A stretch of 64,000 nucleotides of DNA from Rossellomorea sp. y25 (lineage in GTDB: Bacteria > Bacillota > Bacilli > Bacillales > Bacillaceae_B). The notes under the pieces were generated by a model. That model was not told where the DNA came from and made no database searches. It saw only the letters and a program-made list of their open reading frames with translations. The position numbers and the translations under genes are program-made. The stretch is taken from the NCBI RefSeq assembly GCF_038049935.1, contig NZ_CP145886.1, positions 4,331,501 through 4,395,500 of the forward strand. The letters run 5' to 3'. Below, piece by piece: positions 1 through 9,329 of the stretch (position 1 is its first letter; every line of letters begins with the position of its first letter).

Positions 1-261
1 GTCTAATATCTTCTTTAATAATGGAAACACGGGGGAAGGGTGCTTGCCGAATAGCTCACGGTGTTCTTCCCAAAGCTCACCAATGGTCTTTCCTGCGAAC
101 TCTCCGTTGATTACGGTACTCTGCCCATTGGGATGGCCGGATATAGCCCAGCACTCTCCTGTTTCATCAGATGGAATATTGTAGTTAAATCGCTCTTTTA
201 AAGCCGTACCTCCCCAAATTCTCTCTTGAAATACGGGTTGTAGAAATAGTGGCTGGTTCAT
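1..261 (-). CDS. manA: Mannose-6-phosphate isomerase class I, N-terminal part (cut by window edge)
   Basis: The reverse strand from 261 to the window edge encodes 87 residues beginning MNQPLFLQPVFQERIWGGT. The text contains the family's GECW-A-S-H motif (TGECWAISGHPNG), as in Bacillus ManA/Pmi proteins, which interconvert mannose-6-P and fructose-6-P using zinc. A GGAGG lies 4-8 bases before the ATG, supporting this start. The C-terminal two thirds lie outside the window. The enzyme could feed mannose sugars to polysaccharide synthesis or serve mannose catabolism; its operon partners are not visible. Identification by recalled similarity to B. subtilis ManA. Confidence 0.88.
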   Translation of the reverse strand, partial: MNQPLFLQPVFQERIWGGTALKERFNYNIPSDETGECWAISGHPNGQSTVINGEFAGKTIGELWEEHRELFGKHPSPVFPLLKKILD

Positions 262-517
262 GATATCCTCCTTATTCAATTGATCTTATTCACTTAATCC
301 AGTTGAAGTTATATCTTGATGCCTAGCATATTCGTACTCGTTACACTCCATTCCGACTAATTGCCTTACGGAACATGTTCTACCCTCAAGTAGACTTTCT
401 ATCAGATTGACATTTGATCATCGGTAGCGGCGTATTCTGTATGACCGCTTCCCTTCCAGCTTCTTGTCACTCCTTATCTCTATCGCTTGACTATCCCAAA
501 CGATGGTCGACACCTAT
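262..517. other. Intergenic, no gene seen
   Basis: This 256-base stretch separates the divergently placed manA start from the 3' end of the GH85 gene. It should hold the manA promoter, but I see no convincing -35/-10 pair. The short plus-strand frame here has no ribosome site and no recognisable protein. Confidence 0.5.
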
Positions 518-547
518 AAAAAGGCCAAAATCGACAGGCGATTTTGG
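518..547 (-). terminator. Intrinsic terminator of the GH85 gene
   Basis: Perfect 9-bp stem CCAAAATCG/CGATTTTGG (525-533 with 539-547) with a 5-base loop; read on the minus strand it is followed by CC and then a short T-run. It lies 32 bases beyond the GH85 stop. Confidence 0.75.
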
Positions 548-578
548 CAGCATTCCATTCTACATCCCTACTACACTA

Positions 579-3197
579 CTAATATCCATAAACCTCCAAC
601 TCATAAATACGTGCAGCTTGGTCCCCTGTTTGGGTAGGTTCGTTTATCGATAAACGAACGAAGCGAGCTTCCGTCACTGCTATCGTATGCTCGGTTACAG
701 CGGCCTGATTATCATCCACGCTTACGTTCTCTTTCCACGTTTCTCCATCCATACTTGTCTCTATGACAAAGGATTTCGTGTTGAACGCCGGGGATTCTCC
801 TCCTGCTTCAGCATGTTTCACGATGAATTTGGATAGATGATGTGTATCCCCCAAGTCAACGACCATCCACTGATCCGTACCAAGCGCACACCATTTACTG
901 TTATTCTCCACTTCCCCATCAACAGCCTTGTCTGCCCCTTCACTTGGAGCACAGGCACCACTTGATTCAGTCGATTTATTCAAGGCGACATTTCTAGTCG
1001 CATCCGCGTCTTCAGAGACATAAATATAAGCTTGTTTCGTCATGACATCTTCTCCCGAGGTATTCCGAGCCGTCAGGGTTACGGAAAATAACCCCTCTTC
1101 GGGATAGTGAACGACAGGGTTCTCCTCTGAACTAACCTCCGGCTGACCGCCTTCGAACTGCCATTCCCACTCTTCCGTTACTTCTGAAGCTTCGCTAAAG
1201 AACTGGACCTTATCCCCCGGTCGCACAACCGTTTGATCGACCCGAAAGTCTGCTTCCGGTTTTGGGTAGGCAGGCCAATCCATCGTGACCACACTGCCTT
1301 CCCCTCTTACAAGCTCCTCACTGACTGGTACCAACTCATAAGAAGTGGCTGCTTCTTTTCCATCCCTTTTCAAGTCATTCAAGGCAAGGACATGGTTCGG
1401 GGTTGCCCCTACCCACTCCTTGGAGCCATCCGAATAAAGTCTGTACACCTCATACTGTTTCACGTCATCCATCTCATTCCATGACAACCGGACATCCGCA
1501 TATAGCCCATCATTGAAATGAGTTTGAGAGACCTCAAGCCCCGTTGGCTTTTTCGGCTTATCTTTTTCTTCTTTATCGTTGTAAATCTTGATTTCTCCAA
1601 TATGGATTTCATAGTCCCCAGGTTCTTTCACCTTATCGAAGTGAAGGGAAACGGCAGAAAGATGTTGTCCCTTGAATTTCGTCAGGTTAAACGTTTGTGT
1701 GACCCACCCCCCGCGACTCTTCTTTTTCACTTCCATCAATGAAGTCTTATCTCGATCAAAGTCCAGTTGCACGTCCATCTCCGGTTTCTTTTCATCCGTT
1801 TTGTACGTAATCGAAAATTTCGTATCTTTGGTAATCACCACATCTGTTTCATAAAGGGACAGGGTGGTCTTACTGGTCTCATCACGGTTTCCATGAACTT
1901 TCAATGAGCTTCCACCATAGTAAGACGTACTCCAATCAAAGGCTGGATTCAATAATTCACCTTCTCCGTCCACTTTCCAACGCCAAGTCGGTAAAATGTC
2001 TTGGAGACTTCGGTTATTCCACTCCTGTTCGGATGACTTCTCCCCGTCAATGGCGAAGAATTCTCCACTTCCCGTATTGAAATTCGTCGTGAATGGAAGC
2101 GACTGGATCGTTGTCTTTTTAGTAAAATGACTTGCAATCCCTGGCCAGTTCACTTCAGGGTCCCCTGTCCAAAACGCTTCTTCTTTTTGATAAAACTCGT
2201 TCATAGCATTTGATGATTTAAATGCCCAATCTGGGCGATAAATACCAAGGGATGTCCAAAGAGAGCCGTCTTCTTTGACTAAATTGTCCCACTTTACAGA
2301 GGTCTTAGTCCCATTGGCTTCCACATCAATTCCCGCATACAAATCATAAGGAGATCGTCCGATTTCCAACGCCTTTTCGTACGAGCGTTCCTGACTTCCA
2401 CCTCTCCACCAGAAATTCAGGAACATACTATCGGACACACGTCGGTCCTCATCTTGCAGGAAGTACGTATTCTCATCCGTCAAATAGTTCTGCCAATCGA
2501 TATCGCCTGATTTCACCATGGAGTCATACCACATAATCTCAAAGTCCGTTGGCTTATTTTCCTGAAGATAGAGAAGGAACTCTTGCATCTTCTCCGCTTG
2601 TTCCCCGTCTCCACCCTCGGTCTCCTGGTTAATAAACCATCCGTCAAATCCATAATAATCCGCCACTTCAAGCAATTTGTCGGCAGCCGGGAACGAACCA
2701 TCCTCCCGCTGTGTCAGCATTTGGTCGACCCACTCTTCTTTTCCGCCATACACTTTCGGCGGGAAGAAGACATTCCCTAATATCGGTACACCGTTACGGT
2801 GAGAAGCATCAATCACATCAGCACTCGGGGGCACGATGATACCTTCCCCGGAAGAGCCTGCCCAGTACACCATTACGTCCACATATTGCCAAAAGGCAAA
2901 TGTATTCGCATAAAACTCTTTACCTCCTTGAGAAGGTACACCGCTCGTATGAGGATTTAAAGCAGATAAAGCTACAACGCGTGGAGCATTGTTCCTGTCA
3001 CTTGACTCCACCCGTTTTGCCAGAGGAACCATGGACCTGTTGTAGGCTGCGTCCGGATCCTGCTCAGGAGACCACTCCAGAAGCTCTTCCGGATACCAAT
3101 GAGAAGAAGTGGGACCTTCCGCCGATACTGCCAAGGGAAAAAGAAACAAGACAAAAAACATGAGACTTCCAATAATCCTTTTTTTACCGTTCTTCAT
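579..3197 (-). CDS. Secreted GH85 endo-beta-N-acetylglucosaminidase with FnIII, PKD and CBM32/F5-8C modules
   Basis: About 872 residues. Residues 1-26 form a signal peptide (KNGKKR, then a hydrophobic run ending AVSA). The catalytic domain shows the GH85 signature FDGWFINQETEG, with N190 and E192 as the Asn/Glu pair that cuts the chitobiose core of N-glycans. A fibronectin-III-like stretch (about 560-650, LEVSQTHFNDG to PV), a PKD fold (about 650-725, GDKVQFFSEASEV and YPEEGLFSVTLTA) and a C-terminal discoidin/CBM32 module (about 735-872, ALNKSTESSG and ARFVRLSI) follow. I chose the ATG at 3197: the upstream GTG (3209) directly abuts the GGAGG, whereas the ATG lies about 12 bases after it. 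The likely role is extracellular release of N-glycans from host or environmental glycoproteins. It is monocistronic, with its own terminator. Family assignment rests on motif recall; substrate range cannot be read. Confidence 0.88.
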   Translation of the reverse strand: MKNGKKRIIGSLMFFVLFLFPLAVSAEGPTSSHWYPEELLEWSPEQDPDAAYNRSMVPLAKRVESSDRNNAPRVVALSALNPHTSGVPSQGGKEFYANTFAFWQYVDVMVYWAGSSGEGIIVPPSADVIDASHRNGVPILGNVFFPPKVYGGKEEWVDQMLTQREDGSFPAADKLLEVADYYGFDGWFINQETEGGDGEQAEKMQEFLLYLQENKPTDFEIMWYDSMVKSGDIDWQNYLTDENTYFLQDEDRRVSDSMFLNFWWRGGSQERSYEKALEIGRSPYDLYAGIDVEANGTKTSVKWDNLVKEDGSLWTSLGIYRPDWAFKSSNAMNEFYQKEEAFWTGDPEVNWPGIASHFTKKTTIQSLPFTTNFNTGSGEFFAIDGEKSSEQEWNNRSLQDILPTWRWKVDGEGELLNPAFDWSTSYYGGSSLKVHGNRDETSKTTLSLYETDVVITKDTKFSITYKTDEKKPEMDVQLDFDRDKTSLMEVKKKSRGGWVTQTFNLTKFKGQHLSAVSLHFDKVKEPGDYEIHIGEIKIYNDKEEKDKPKKPTGLEVSQTHFNDGLYADVRLSWNEMDDVKQYEVYRLYSDGSKEWVGATPNHVLALNDLKRDGKEAATSYELVPVSEELVRGEGSVVTMDWPAYPKPEADFRVDQTVVRPGDKVQFFSEASEVTEEWEWQFEGGQPEVSSEENPVVHYPEEGLFSVTLTARNTSGEDVMTKQAYIYVSEDADATRNVALNKSTESSGACAPSEGADKAVDGEVENNSKWCALGTDQWMVVDLGDTHHLSKFIVKHAEAGGESPAFNTKSFVIETSMDGETWKENVSVDDNQAAVTEHTIAVTEARFVRLSINEPTQTGDQAARIYELEVYGY

Positions 3198-3418
3198 TCC
3201 TTCACTCACCCTCCATTTATGATTGATTCACAGACTTACTGCCTCGTTCTAACCCACCCCCTCTTCCAATTCGAAACCACCAATCCCAAATTTGTTAACG
3301 CTTACAATAATTGAGAAAAGCAGACTGATTAGATTTAATTTAGTCGAGACGGATATAGGAATCAATCGCTCTGGAGGATGTTGTAAAGTATGAACAGCTA
3401 ATCTTTAAATTTTACAGT
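3198..3418. other. Intergenic, leader of the GH85 gene
   Basis: This stretch carries the GGAGG site for the GH85 start. No gene or clear promoter is visible. Confidence 0.4.
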
Positions 3419-3530
3419 GGGACAGGGGGACAGGTTCCTTGTCCCAGAATTCAAATAGGACAGGGGAACATGTTCCTTGTCCCCCTGTCCTTCTCTCTTC
3501 TTTGGGACAGGGTGCCTGTCCCCATGTCCC
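3419..3530. repeat. Cluster of three family-A GGGACA/TGTCCC palindromic repeats
   Basis: Three consecutive imperfect palindromes built from GGGACAGG and CCTTGTCCC or CCTGTCCCC arms. The first ends CCCAGAATTCAAA, the same words that follow the copy at 8048. The third reads GGGACAGGGTGCCTGTCCCC, the form seen at 8232, 10919, 12029 and 15223. No coding function is apparent. This is the densest family-A site in the window. Confidence 0.85.
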
Positions 3531-3992
3531 ATCTCGCTAAAACCCCAAGTGAAACTCTTATTTTGATTCTATGGAAATGTACAACAGCCAAAACTGTAAG
3601 CACCAGAAGGCTTATGACATACTTTGTAGATATTAAGTCGGTAAAAAATACCCCAATTGTAATAGAATTCATGTGAGTATACAATTCAATCAATTATAGA
3701 AAATGATCTATAAAACTAGTACGTCCACCTCAGCGAGTCTCCCTGCTTACCTCAATACTTACTACAACCATTCATCCATACTTGTTTTCCAGCAAAATAC
3801 TTGAAGGGTGGTGATGACATTTTTAATAGCACCAATACAGTTCAGTTGATACCTATTTCTGGACTACTAATCGTTTCCCTGCTTTGAAGAATTTTCATTG
3901 CTTCTTTAGATCGATCATCTTCCTAATAGAACCAAAGTAGCCGGAACATGAAGAAGACATGATTTTAATTTAGTTGATGTGGGGGAAATTTG
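3531..3992. other. Intergenic upstream of first subtilase, no gene seen
   Basis: About 460 A+T-rich bases between the repeat cluster and the subtilase start. It should carry the subtilase promoter. Short frames exist on both strands, but none has a ribosome site or a recognisable product. Confidence 0.4.
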
Positions 3993-6900
3993 ATGAAACC
4001 AAGATTATTTCAGTCAAGAAAGAAATCAAAGCTTAAAAAGAGTACATACCTTTTAGTTACAGCGACTCTCCTTTTATCCATTTACACACCTTTTACTAGT
4101 GTAATAGAGAATACCCAGGCGGCTTCAAAGGATTCCACTGTAGACCTATTATCTTCCTTGTCAGAAGAGCAACGAAAGGCTTTAAAAAAATTAGAGGCGA
4201 CTCAAAATGAAGGGTTACTAGGTTTTGAACCGAGGGACTTACTGATAGAAGCAGACACAACGGTCATCATTGAATTCCAATCAAAACCTGAAGAAATCTC
4301 CAGACTTACCTCTGCATTACAAGGGATAGATCTTTCAACGAAGGAAGCCAGGGAGAAGGTACAAGGTGAGCATCAAGAATTTAAAGCCTATGCTAAAAAG
4401 AACAACATCAAAATAGAAAAAACCTATCAGACAGCATTTAATGGAATGGCGGTAACATTGGCAGCCGACAAGATTGAGACATTATTAGAGCTCGATGAGA
4501 TTAAAGCCATTTATAAAAACAATACGTTTTCGATTGAACCAGAACAAGAACAAGAAAACAATCAAGAGCCCTTTACACCACATATGGCAGACAGCATCCC
4601 GTTTTTAGGAATCGATCGACTCCATGAGGAAGGCATCACAGGAAAGGGAGTAAAAGTGGGCGTAATCGATACGGGGATTGATTACCATCACCCGGATCTA
4701 AAGGATGCGTTTGCAGGTGGTTATGACATCGTGGATAACGACGATGATCCCATGGAGACGACCTATGAGGATTGGAAAGCATCGGGACGTCCCCTTGTAG
4801 ACAATTTTAATTTTTACTATACCTCTCATGGAACTCATGTATCAGGTACCATCGCAGCTCAAGGTAAAAACACCGGTGGAGTGACTGTGAAGGGTGTTGC
4901 CCCTGATGTTCAATTGTACGGCTACCGGGTATTGGGTCCTTATGGATCTGGGCAGTCGGAAGACATTATCGCCGGGATTGACAGAGCCGTTTCAGATGGG
5001 ATGGATATCATCAACCTCTCCTTAGGGATGACCGCGAATGAACCCTTTGATCCAACGAGCATTGCCATTAACAATGCCGTATTGAGTGGAGTTGTGGCCG
5101 TCGTTTCAGCAGGAAACACCGGTTCAAAGGCGTACTCACTGGGTACACCCGGGGCAGCTGCCTATGCACTGACTGTAGGTGCCAGTTCCACTTCCCTGCC
5201 GATTGTAAACTTTACAGCATCAGACGGAAAAGATGTATCTATTGAACTGCAAGAATACGCCAATGATTTCGTCACCGATTTACGCTCGTTTGAGAACCAG
5301 TCGTTTGACATTGTAGACCTTGGGGATGGAAAAAGAAGTGACTACGATGGGAAAAATGTTGAAGGAAAAGTCGTACTGGTCAATCGTGGAGTCATTGGTA
5401 CACAAGATAAAATTGTCTATGCACAGGAACACGGTGCGAAAGCGCTATTAGTCTATCATAATGACCCTGAAGCAGAAGAATTTTCTTACTATACGGGGGA
5501 AGATCACCGTTATGTTCCCACCTTTTACATGAACAATCAAGATGGACTGGAGCTAAAGGATCTTCTTCATTCTGGTGAGGCAAAACTCGTGTTTTCAAAC
5601 TACACAGTGAGTTATACGAAAGAGGATGAACTTGCCGAATTCAGCTCACGGGGCCCTTCCAGGGAAAATATCGATATCAAACCAGAAGTGACGGCACCAG
5701 GGGTAAGCATTCTTTCTACGGTACCGGCCTATTCCGTGTTCAACGCTGCCTCATCCGATTACCAATTTGCCTATGACCGTTATTCAGGTACATCCATGGC
5801 TGCCCCACACGTAGCGGGAATTGCAGCTCTTATGCTTCAGAATAACCCTGACCTTCAACCGGCAGATATTAAAACACTCTTAATGAATACATCGGTTCCT
5901 TTAAATGGTGAATATAGTGTGTTTGATATCGGGGCAGGGAGAGTAAGTCCTTACGAGGCCATTCATTCAGAGGTAGAATTGAAAGTCATGGATAAGACCC
6001 CTATGATCGATCATGGAGAGAAAGTAGAGTTAGACGAAATAACCGGCGGGCTCAGCTTCGGCTCTTATTTTCCAGATGAAGGACATGTTCGTACACAAAG
6101 ATCGATTACCATTGAGAATAAGGGAAAGAAGAAAAAACAGTTTGATGTTTCAGTAGAATTCACTGAAACTTCCTTGGATGCTGAAGAAAATGGCGTACAA
6201 GTGATCGTCGACGATATAGTGAAAGTAAAATCGAATTCTGAAACAAAGACAAATGTTTTCTTAACCGTTCCAAAGACTGCTGAAATTGGCATGTATGAAG
6301 GCTATATTACGTTTGAAAACAAAGTAGACCAAGAAGAAAGCTATCGAATTCCATTTGCCTTCAGGACCATGGAAAGCGGTTTCCATTTCACTGAGCTTTC
6401 TTCTCCTGCCATTTCACCCCCTTATGTTCATGTGAAACGGAACTACTTTGCTAAATCATGGGTGGATCTTCAATTCAGCTTCAAGTCACCTATGAAAAAA
6501 ATAGACTTTGTCTTAACAGAAGGGAACACCGGGGAAGACCTGGGTTACCTGGGGTCACTTAATCTTGAATCTGCTTACGACGGCATACATTATCTGGTCA
6601 GCGACGTATTTAATGGAGAGTACTTCCGATTTACCGATGAGGAAGAACAACCGATCGCCTCAAAGACTACGAAAGCACAGCCAGGTTTTTATAAAATCAA
6701 AGCAATCGGAACCAGTAAGCGGGATCTAGTGTTTACACAGGAAATGAATATTTTCATAGATCCTAAGAACCCAACCTTGTGGAGTGCATTAGATGAAAAC
6801 GCGTCCCCTGTCATTGAATATCCAGCCAATCAAGAAGAATACACGTTGGCCGTGAAAGTGCACGATTCTGAAATTGATCAAATGATAAGTGCGGGGATGA

Positions 6901-8048
6901 ACGTAGATCAAAGCTTGAATACAATCAATTATTCCATCAATAACAATTACAACCCTGTACTGCCGGTGGCAGCTGATGGATCCATTTCTCTGAAGGTACC
7001 GTTGGACGCGAACAAACCTTTTATGAGCTATGCTATCTTTGCAAATGACGCAGCTAATAATAGGAGTGAAAAGAAGACCTATTATTTTATTAAAGAAGGA
7101 ATGCCATACGGATACATGGATTCTAACGCATCGACGGTAAACATGGGAGACACGTTCACGACCACTCTAGTCGTAGACAACGTAAAAGATCTGGTATCAG
7201 GAAAATGGACTATCCCGAATTTCGCGAAGTATTTTGACGTCGTGGACGTTCGACCGAATGTGCAGTTGAGTGATGACGCTAACCCCGTCGTGAATTCAGA
7301 ACTTCAAGGAAACAATCTCAACGTTACATTGGATGTTGATCATCCCATGAGCGGAGAGCTAAAGGCAGTCGACCTCGAAATCAAAGTAAAAGATTCCAGT
7401 TTCCAAGTCATCGGAGAAATGAAGCCAACCTTTACGTACACGAACCATCTTGATGAGGGAAAAACGATTCCTTTTGCTTCAGAATCCATCAACATTGTTC
7501 CAACTTATTCGGAGCTTATCGGAAGGGTTAGTTCGCGTGGCGTAAGCTTCGGTTTAGACTGGACAACCGTGGGAGCCACCATCAACCTCCAGTATCCAGA
7601 CGGGACCGAATATGACGGAACAGGCAGTGTGAATCGATATGGCGATTTTGTCCTATCTAAGTTGCCTATCACATCAGAACCATTCCGATTAGACATTTCC
7701 TTACCGGGACATTTTACCGTACATCAATCAGCGGGAGTCGGTGTACAAATGGGTGATGAGGTCCTTGGTCAACAAATAAACCTATTTACGTTCTATCCAA
7801 CACCAGGCGATGTGAACCAAGATGATACCATTGACATTCTCGATGCCTTGCTCATCAAAGAGAACTGGCATTCAACGAATCGCAATGCGGACATCAATTT
7901 CGATAGAACAGTAGACAACAAAGACCTTAATTGGGTAGTCCAGAACTACTTACTGCAGAATCCGGATGTCCAAGATCCTCCTGAGCCACAAACAGAAAGT
8001 GAAGGAGTCACACTTGAGGACATCTTGGAAGAATTGGGTGTGAATTAG
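3993..8048 (+). CDS. Secreted Vpr-like subtilisin (S8) protease with PA insert and C-terminal dockerin-like repeats
   Basis: About 1,351 residues from the ATG at 3993 (GGGGGA 6 bases upstream; a TTG just before it is less likely). It has a signal sequence in the first 45 residues, then an I9-type propeptide. The catalytic domain shows VIDTGID (Asp226), TSHGTHVSGT (His279) and GTSMAAPH (Ser601), with the oxyanion region SAGNTGS. A protease-associated domain is inserted between His and Ser (GKVVLVNRG to TFYMNNQDG). After several beta-rich domains, the C-terminus has two dockerin-type calcium loops (GDVNQDDTIDILDALLIK and ADINFDRTVDNKDL) and ends in EGVTLEDILEELG. The same ending occurs in the second subtilase at 15251-19267, so the two are paralogs. 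The gene is monocistronic with a repeat at its stop and a terminator beyond. Likely an extracellular or wall-associated protein-degrading enzyme. The presence of a dockerin without any cohesin in view is odd. Confidence 0.9.
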   Translation: MKPRLFQSRKKSKLKKSTYLLVTATLLLSIYTPFTSVIENTQAASKDSTVDLLSSLSEEQRKALKKLEATQNEGLLGFEPRDLLIEADTTVIIEFQSKPEEISRLTSALQGIDLSTKEAREKVQGEHQEFKAYAKKNNIKIEKTYQTAFNGMAVTLAADKIETLLELDEIKAIYKNNTFSIEPEQEQENNQEPFTPHMADSIPFLGIDRLHEEGITGKGVKVGVIDTGIDYHHPDLKDAFAGGYDIVDNDDDPMETTYEDWKASGRPLVDNFNFYYTSHGTHVSGTIAAQGKNTGGVTVKGVAPDVQLYGYRVLGPYGSGQSEDIIAGIDRAVSDGMDIINLSLGMTANEPFDPTSIAINNAVLSGVVAVVSAGNTGSKAYSLGTPGAAAYALTVGASSTSLPIVNFTASDGKDVSIELQEYANDFVTDLRSFENQSFDIVDLGDGKRSDYDGKNVEGKVVLVNRGVIGTQDKIVYAQEHGAKALLVYHNDPEAEEFSYYTGEDHRYVPTFYMNNQDGLELKDLLHSGEAKLVFSNYTVSYTKEDELAEFSSRGPSRENIDIKPEVTAPGVSILSTVPAYSVFNAASSDYQFAYDRYSGTSMAAPHVAGIAALMLQNNPDLQPADIKTLLMNTSVPLNGEYSVFDIGAGRVSPYEAIHSEVELKVMDKTPMIDHGEKVELDEITGGLSFGSYFPDEGHVRTQRSITIENKGKKKKQFDVSVEFTETSLDAEENGVQVIVDDIVKVKSNSETKTNVFLTVPKTAEIGMYEGYITFENKVDQEESYRIPFAFRTMESGFHFTELSSPAISPPYVHVKRNYFAKSWVDLQFSFKSPMKKIDFVLTEGNTGEDLGYLGSLNLESAYDGIHYLVSDVFNGEYFRFTDEEEQPIASKTTKAQPGFYKIKAIGTSKRDLVFTQEMNIFIDPKNPTLWSALDENASPVIEYPANQEEYTLAVKVHDSEIDQMISAGMNVDQSLNTINYSINNNYNPVLPVAADGSISLKVPLDANKPFMSYAIFANDAANNRSEKKTYYFIKEGMPYGYMDSNASTVNMGDTFTTTLVVDNVKDLVSGKWTIPNFAKYFDVVDVRPNVQLSDDANPVVNSELQGNNLNVTLDVDHPMSGELKAVDLEIKVKDSSFQVIGEMKPTFTYTNHLDEGKTIPFASESINIVPTYSELIGRVSSRGVSFGLDWTTVGATINLQYPDGTEYDGTGSVNRYGDFVLSKLPITSEPFRLDISLPGHFTVHQSAGVGVQMGDEVLGQQINLFTFYPTPGDVNQDDTIDILDALLIKENWHSTNRNADINFDRTVDNKDLNWVVQNYLLQNPDVQDPPEPQTESEGVTLEDILEELGVN

Positions 8049-8074
8049 GGACACGGGGACAGGTTCCCTGTCCC
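8048..8074. repeat. Family-A repeat abutting the subtilase stop codon
   Basis: The GGGACA-type palindrome shares its first base with the TAG stop of the subtilase. Its arms GGGGACAGG/CCCTGTCCC resemble the first unit at 3419, and the same CAGAATTCAAA follows. Confidence 0.85.
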
Positions 8075-8082
8075 AGAATTCA

Positions 8083-8117
8083 AAAAAAGACGAGGGAAAT
8101 CATCCCCTCGTCTTTTT
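8083..8117. terminator. Bidirectional intrinsic terminator between subtilase and tatC
   Basis: Stem AAAGACGAGGG/CCCTCGTCTTTTT with an 8-9-base loop, A-run on one side and T-run on the other, so it can serve the plus-strand protease and the minus-strand tat operon. Confidence 0.88.
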
Positions 8118-8226
8118 ACTTTTGGAGCAGTTCCTCTGTCCCTATCTTAATCAAACGGTCGTTTAGATCTAAATCGCACAAGCGGAGGGCTTTGGACTTT
8201 CTAATCAAACGTTTGTTTAAACAAAT

Positions 8227-8961
8227 CTATTGGGACACGGTGCCTGTCCCCCCGTCCCCCTTCCTCCGCCGATAAACCACCTTCGATAACACCACACTGC
8301 ATTCATACAACAACAATAAAGGAACAATCACGAGAACATCTGATAAAAAATCAGGAGGCGTAATCAAAACAGACGTCACAATCAGAAAGAAATAAGCATA
8401 CTTCCTCGTCTTTTGTAAGCGATAAGGGTTCAATACCCCGATGCTTGTGAGAAACATGATGACGACCGGCAGTTCAAACAAGAAACCAAATGGCAGCGTC
8501 ATACTGATCATGAAGCGAAAGTATTTCTCCACGGTAAAGAACTCCATGAACATATCCCCGGATAAAGACAATAGAAAGTCAAGAACGATGGGAAAGATCA
8601 GAAAGTATCCCATGCAGATGCCCAGAATGAAAAGGATGAATAATGCCGGGATGTAGGCAAGGGTCACTTTCCGCTCATGTTCATGTAAGGCTGGCCGGAC
8701 AAAGAGCCAAATCTGATAAGCGGCCACTGGAATGGTTCCGGCAAGGGCTACGACACTCGACAGCAGTAAATACACCCATAGGATGTCACTCGGTCCCAGA
8801 ACGGCTAGCTTGATCGGGAAATCCTGGATGAACCATTCATATAGATCCCGGATATAATAGAAAGCAATCAGAAAAAACACCACAAATGTAGCAAGTGTGA
8901 TGATCAGTCGTTTGCGCAATTCTTCCAAATGTCCAATTAAGTTCAAATCCATCTTCTCCAT
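8227..8961 (-). CDS. tatC: Sec-independent (Tat) translocase subunit TatC
   Basis: A 244-residue, six-helix membrane protein opening MEKMDLNLIGHLEELRKRL, with the TatC landmark LIGHLEELRKRL. It also shows later family blocks such as the RPALHEHERK region and FGFLFELPVVIMFL. It is the receptor core of the twin-arginine translocase and works with TatA, whose gene is upstream in the same direction. The last residues read GDGGTGTVSQ and are encoded by a family-A repeat at 8232-8258, so the native tail appears replaced or extended by the repeat. Located with an exported amidohydrolase carrying an exact twin-arginine motif, which suggests a dedicated substrate-translocase pair like PhoD-TatAd-TatCd in B. 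subtilis. Start ATG at 8961 follows AGAGGTG; the ATG three codons later is possible. Confidence 0.95.
   Translation of the reverse strand: MEKMDLNLIGHLEELRKRLIITLATFVVFFLIAFYYIRDLYEWFIQDFPIKLAVLGPSDILWVYLLLSSVVALAGTIPVAAYQIWLFVRPALHEHERKVTLAYIPALFILFILGICMGYFLIFPIVLDFLLSLSGDMFMEFFTVEKYFRFMISMTLPFGFLFELPVVIMFLTSIGVLNPYRLQKTRKYAYFFLIVTSVLITPPDFLSDVLVIVPLLLLYECSVVLSKVVYRRRKGDGGTGTVSQ
8232..8258. repeat. Family-A repeat inside the 3' end of tatC
   Basis: GGGACACGG-TG-CCTGTCCCC followed by CCGTCCC. It supplies the last nine or ten codons of TatC. Identical to the 12029-12055 copy by eye. Confidence 0.88.
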
Positions 8962-9034
8962 ACATACACCTCTGGTTGGGAAAAAATCTTTAGTAAAGCT
9001 TAATGGTATAAACCCTTACTCCCTAAAATAATAG

Positions 9035-9063
9035 AAGGTGCAAGTAACGAATACCTGCACCTT
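9035..9063 (-). terminator. Hairpin between tatA and tatC
   Basis: Arms AAGGTGCA/TGCACCTT enclose a 13-base loop in the 122-base tatA-tatC gap. The T-run on the minus strand is weak, so it may be an attenuator or a processing/stability element that adjusts the TatA:TatC ratio rather than a full stop. Confidence 0.5.
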
Positions 9064-9083
9064 ACCATCGATCGATCATTCAT

Positions 9084-9278
9084 TTACTTTTCATTGTTGG
9101 TTTTGGATTCGCGGCTTTCAGACTCGCCATCTGAAACCAATTCCCTCGTAGACTTTTTAAATTCCCTTAAGGTCGATCCGAAGGCTCTTCCGATTTCAGG
9201 GAGCTTGGATGGGCCGAAGATGATAAGCGCAATGACTAAAACCAATATCAAGCCCGGTATTCCAATATTTTGAATCAT
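9084..9278 (-). CDS. tatA: Twin-arginine translocase subunit TatA
   Basis: A 64-residue protein: one N-terminal transmembrane helix ([21 protein letters not shown]) followed by the family's [21 protein letters not shown] amphipathic region split across the hinge, then a charged tail. The FGPxKLPE motif is diagnostic. TatA oligomers form the export pore recruited by TatC. GAGGAGG lies just before the ATG. Order on the minus strand is amidohydrolase, tatA, tatC, with 51 bases between the first two, so co-transcription is likely. Confidence 0.94.
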   Translation of the reverse strand: MIQNIGIPGLILVLVIALIIFGPSKLPEIGRAFGSTLREFKKSTRELVSDGESESRESKTNNEK

Positions 9279-9329
9279 TCATGTCCCCTCCTCACCATGA
9301 TATTTTCGTAGCGTGTAAAATTCAATCCA

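Noticed and set aside
414..653. 79-residue plus-strand frame upstream of and overlapping the GH85 3' end
   Set aside because: No ribosome site and it runs across the terminator hairpin of the opposite gene.
3451..3693. 80-residue minus-strand frame through the family-A cluster
   Set aside because: It reads straight through the palindromes (giving GTGTLSQ-like peptides), has no ribosome site and resembles no protein; chance frame.
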